Assembly (NCBI RefSeq): GCF_014192715.1
Contig: NZ_JACHYH010000004.1
Coordinates: forward strand, 62,001 to 126,000
DNA length: 64,000 nucleotides
Source: Luteibacter sp. Sphag1AF
GTDB lineage: Bacteria > Pseudomonadota > Gammaproteobacteria > Xanthomonadales > Rhodanobacteraceae
Direction: 5' to 3'
The notes beneath the pieces were generated by a model, which did not search any database, was not told the DNA's origin, and saw only the letters and a program-made list of their open reading frames with translations. The position numbers and the translations under genes are program-made. Positions 62,056 to 64,000 of this stretch are shown piece after piece (the stretch's first letter is position 1; each line of letters starts with the position of its first letter).

Positions 62056-64000
62056 TTACCGGGGCTTCTGCGTCCGGATCTGGGCCTCGACGCAGGCCAC
62101 CGAGGTCATATTGACCACGCGGCGGACGGTCGCCTGCGGCGTGAGGATGTGGGCCGGCTTGGCCACGCCCATCAGGATCGGGCCGATGACCACGCCGTCG
62201 CACAGCACGCGCACCATGTTGTAGGCCGTGTTGGCGGCATCGAGGTTCGGGAACACGAACATGTTGGCCTTACCTTCCAGACGCGAGTTCGGGAAGATCC
62301 GCTCGCGCAGTTCCGGCGTGAGGGCCACGTCGGCCTGCATCTCGCCTTCCACTTCCAGCTTGGGCACGCGCTCGCGGATGATCTTCAGCGCTTCGCGCAT
62401 CTTGGCCGAGCTCTTGGTCTCGCGGCCGCCAAAGTTGGAATTGGACAGCAACGCGACCTTCGGCTGGATGCCGAACAGCTTCAGGCGGATGGATGCCTGC
62501 ATGGTGGCTTCGGCAATCTGCTCGGCGCTGGGATCGTCCTGCACGTATGTGTCGAGGAAGAAGAAAGTGCCCTTCTCCGTCGAAACGGCTGCCATGGCGG
62601 AGGCTTCGGATACGCCTTCGTCCAGACCGATGATGCTGGTGATGTATTCCAGCTTGTTGTGATACGTGCCCACGAGACCGCAAATCATGGCGTCGGCTTC
62701 GCCGCGCTCGACCATCAGCGCCGCAATCACGGTGGAACGCGAACGCACCGCCGCCTTCGCGGAGGCCGGCGTGACGCCACGTCGCTCCATGATGCTGTGG
62801 TACAGGCGCCAGTAGTCTTCAAAGCGCGGATCAGAGTGGATGTTGCACATCTCGAAATCCACACCCGGGCGCAGGCGCAGGCCGGCACGCTGGATGCGAC
62901 GCTCGATCACGTCCGGGCGGCCCACCAGGATGGGCTTGGCCAGACCTTCATCGACCACCGTCTGCACGGCGCGCAGCACGGTTTCTTCTTCGCCTTCGGC
63001 GTACACCACGCGCTTCGGATCCGCCTTGGCGCGATCAAACACGGGCTTCATCAGGAGGCCGGTGCGGAACACGAAGCTGGTCAACTGGTCGATGTAGGCA
63101 CCGAAGTCCTCGATGGGACGTGCGGCCACACCCGACTCCATGGCCGCGCGCGCGACGGCGGGCGGCAACTGGATCAGCAGGCGCGGATCGAACGGCTGCG
63201 GAATCAGGTATTCCGGGCCGAAGCTCGGCGGCTTGCCGCCATAGGCGCGGGCACTGACGTCCGACGCTTCGCGGCGGGCCAGCTCGGCGATGGCGCGCAC
63301 GCAGGCGACCTTCATCGACTCGTTGATGACCGTGGCGCCCACGTCCAGCGCGCCGCGGAACAGATACGGGAAGCACAGGGCGTTGTTCACCTGGTTCGGG
63401 TAATCCGAACGGCCGGTGGCCATGATGCAGTCGGGACGCACGGCCTTCGCGTCTTCGGGCAGGATTTCCGGGTTCGGATTGGCCAGCGCGAAGATGATCG
63501 GACGGTCGGCCATGGTGGCCACCATTTCCGGTTTCAGGATGCCGCCCGCCGACAGGCCGAGGAAGATGTCGGCACCTTCCACGATTTCAGCCAGCGTGCG
63601 CTTGGGCGTGTCGCGGGCGTAGCGCAGCTTGTCCGGGTCCAGGTCGGTACGCCCGGTATGCAGCACGCCGTCACGGTCGAACGCCAGGATGTTTTCCTTG
63701 CGCATGCCCAGAGCCACAAGCATGTCGACGCAGGAGATGCCTGCCGCGCCCATGCCGGTGGTGGCGAGGCGCACGTCTTCGATCTTCTTGCCGGTGACCA
63801 GCAGCGCGTTGATGACCGCCGCACCAACGATGATGGCGGTGCCATGCTGATCGTCGTGGAACACCGGAATCTTCATCCGCTCGCGCAGCTTGCGCTCCAC
63901 GATGAAGCACTCCGGCGCCTTGATGTCTTCCAGGTTGATGCCGCCGAAGGTCGGCTCAAGGCTGGCAATGATGTCGACCAGCTTGTCCGGGTCGTTTTCG
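62056..64000 (-). CDS. maeB: NADP-dependent malic enzyme with phosphotransacetylase domain, 5' end outside window
   Basis: 648 codons visible and the N-terminus lies beyond the window edge. The enzyme oxidatively decarboxylates malate to pyruvate. The visible malic part has [22 protein letters not shown] and [16 protein letters not shown] (NADP fold) and [25 protein letters not shown]. The C-terminal 330 residues are a phosphotransacetylase-like regulatory domain ([51 protein letters not shown]), the MaeB architecture. The frame continues past 63900 to the edge. Confidence 0.96.
   Translation of the reverse strand, partial: ENDPDKLVDIIASLEPTFGGINLEDIKAPECFIVERKLRERMKIPVFHDDQHGTAIIVGAAVINALLVTGKKIEDVRLATTGMGAAGISCVDMLVALGMRKENILAFDRDGVLHTGRTDLDPDKLRYARDTPKRTLAEIVEGADIFLGLSAGGILKPEMVATMADRPIIFALANPNPEILPEDAKAVRPDCIMATGRSDYPNQVNNALCFPYLFRGALDVGATVINESMKVACVRAIAELARREASDVSARAYGGKPPSFGPEYLIPQPFDPRLLIQLPPAVARAAMESGVAARPIEDFGAYIDQLTSFVFRTGLLMKPVFDRAKADPKRVVYAEGEEETVLRAVQTVVDEGLAKPILVGRPDVIERRIQRAGLRLRPGVDFEMCNIHSDPRFEDYWRLYHSIMERRGVTPASAKAAVRSRSTVIAALMVERGEADAMICGLVGTYHNKLEYITSIIGLDEGVSEASAMAAVSTEKGTFFFLDTYVQDDPSAEQIAEATMQASIRLKLFGIQPKVALLSNSNFGGRETKSSAKMREALKIIRERVPKLEVEGEMQADVALTPELRERIFPNSRLEGKANMFVFPNLDAANTAYNMVRVLCDGVVIGPILMGVAKPAHILTPQATVRRVVNMTSVACVEAQIRTQKPR

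Noticed and set aside
59297-62224. 975-codon plus-strand open frame
   Set aside because: Antisense to aceE; its composition is a mirror of the E1 sequence.

Overview
The window is a 64 kb piece of a GC-rich gammaproteobacterial chromosome, most likely from the Xanthomonadales family Rhodanobacteraceae (Luteibacter/Dyella-like). This rests on gene order and families: pepP, a UPF0149 gene, a zapB-like gene, zapA, 6S RNA and the folate cyclo-ligase gene in a row; a Clp-type CRP homologue divergent from speD; an iron-sulfur glycolate-oxidase-like subunit next to coq7; and a DUF3247 gene. The genus assignment is inference.

Layout. (1) 1-4154: the conserved block of pepP (partial), ygfB-like, zapB-like, zapA, ssrS, fau, an EVE-domain gene and rpiA, closed by a terminator. 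(2) 4162-19076: accessory chromosomal genes. These are a Fur-box-preceded TonB siderophore receptor, a secreted TPR protein, an aldo/keto reductase, an acyltransferase, a ParB-like protein, an MFS exporter with a divergent LysR regulator, an RraB-family protein, a two-gene restriction-modification system (C5 methyltransferase plus an unrecognised nuclease candidate) and an EamA exporter. (3) 19225-29016: an integrative mobilizable element of about 9.7 kb inserted at the 3' end of tRNA-Gln(CTG), bounded by 58-bp direct repeats with 56 identical positions. It carries an intact tyrosine integrase beside the tRNA, a decayed second integrase, a MobA/MobL relaxase, an XRE-ImmA/IrrE gene overlapping a small partner gene, a candidate BECR-type nuclease gene, and a structured leader region reminiscent of phage ash/C4-type loci. 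(4) 29145-38952: housekeeping genes rpsI-rplM, an Fe-S protein, coq7, speD, clp, a MarR-GNAT fusion, a TSUP permease, a HAD phosphatase and trpGDC. (5) 39249-58733: a serine hydrolase, aquaporin, two DUF2884 paralogues, an EvgA/EvgS-like phosphorelay with an M24 peptidase in the regulator operon, PrxQ-type peroxiredoxin, universal stress protein, alcohol dehydrogenase, ferritin-like protein, MFS transporter, thioredoxin-TPR protein, GST and small envelope or stress proteins. (6) 58736-64000: a DUF4377 lipoprotein, aceE and the 3' part of maeB.

Functional links that can be read from the sequence are as follows. zapA and its coiled-coil neighbour belong to cell division. 6S RNA is probably co-transcribed with fau. 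trpG-trpD-trpC-HAD forms one minus-strand run. The response regulator overlaps the M24 peptidase gene by 4 bp and faces the large hybrid kinase. Methyltransferase and nuclease candidate overlap by 8 bp and form one defence unit. The mobile element adds a possible second defence or toxin-antitoxin module and an orphan nuclease-like toxin candidate. The main candidates for undescribed biology are the restriction nuclease without a recognised family, the ImmA/IrrE two-gene module, the BECR-like protein, the structured leader in the element, and the riboswitch-like leader between 6S RNA and fau.
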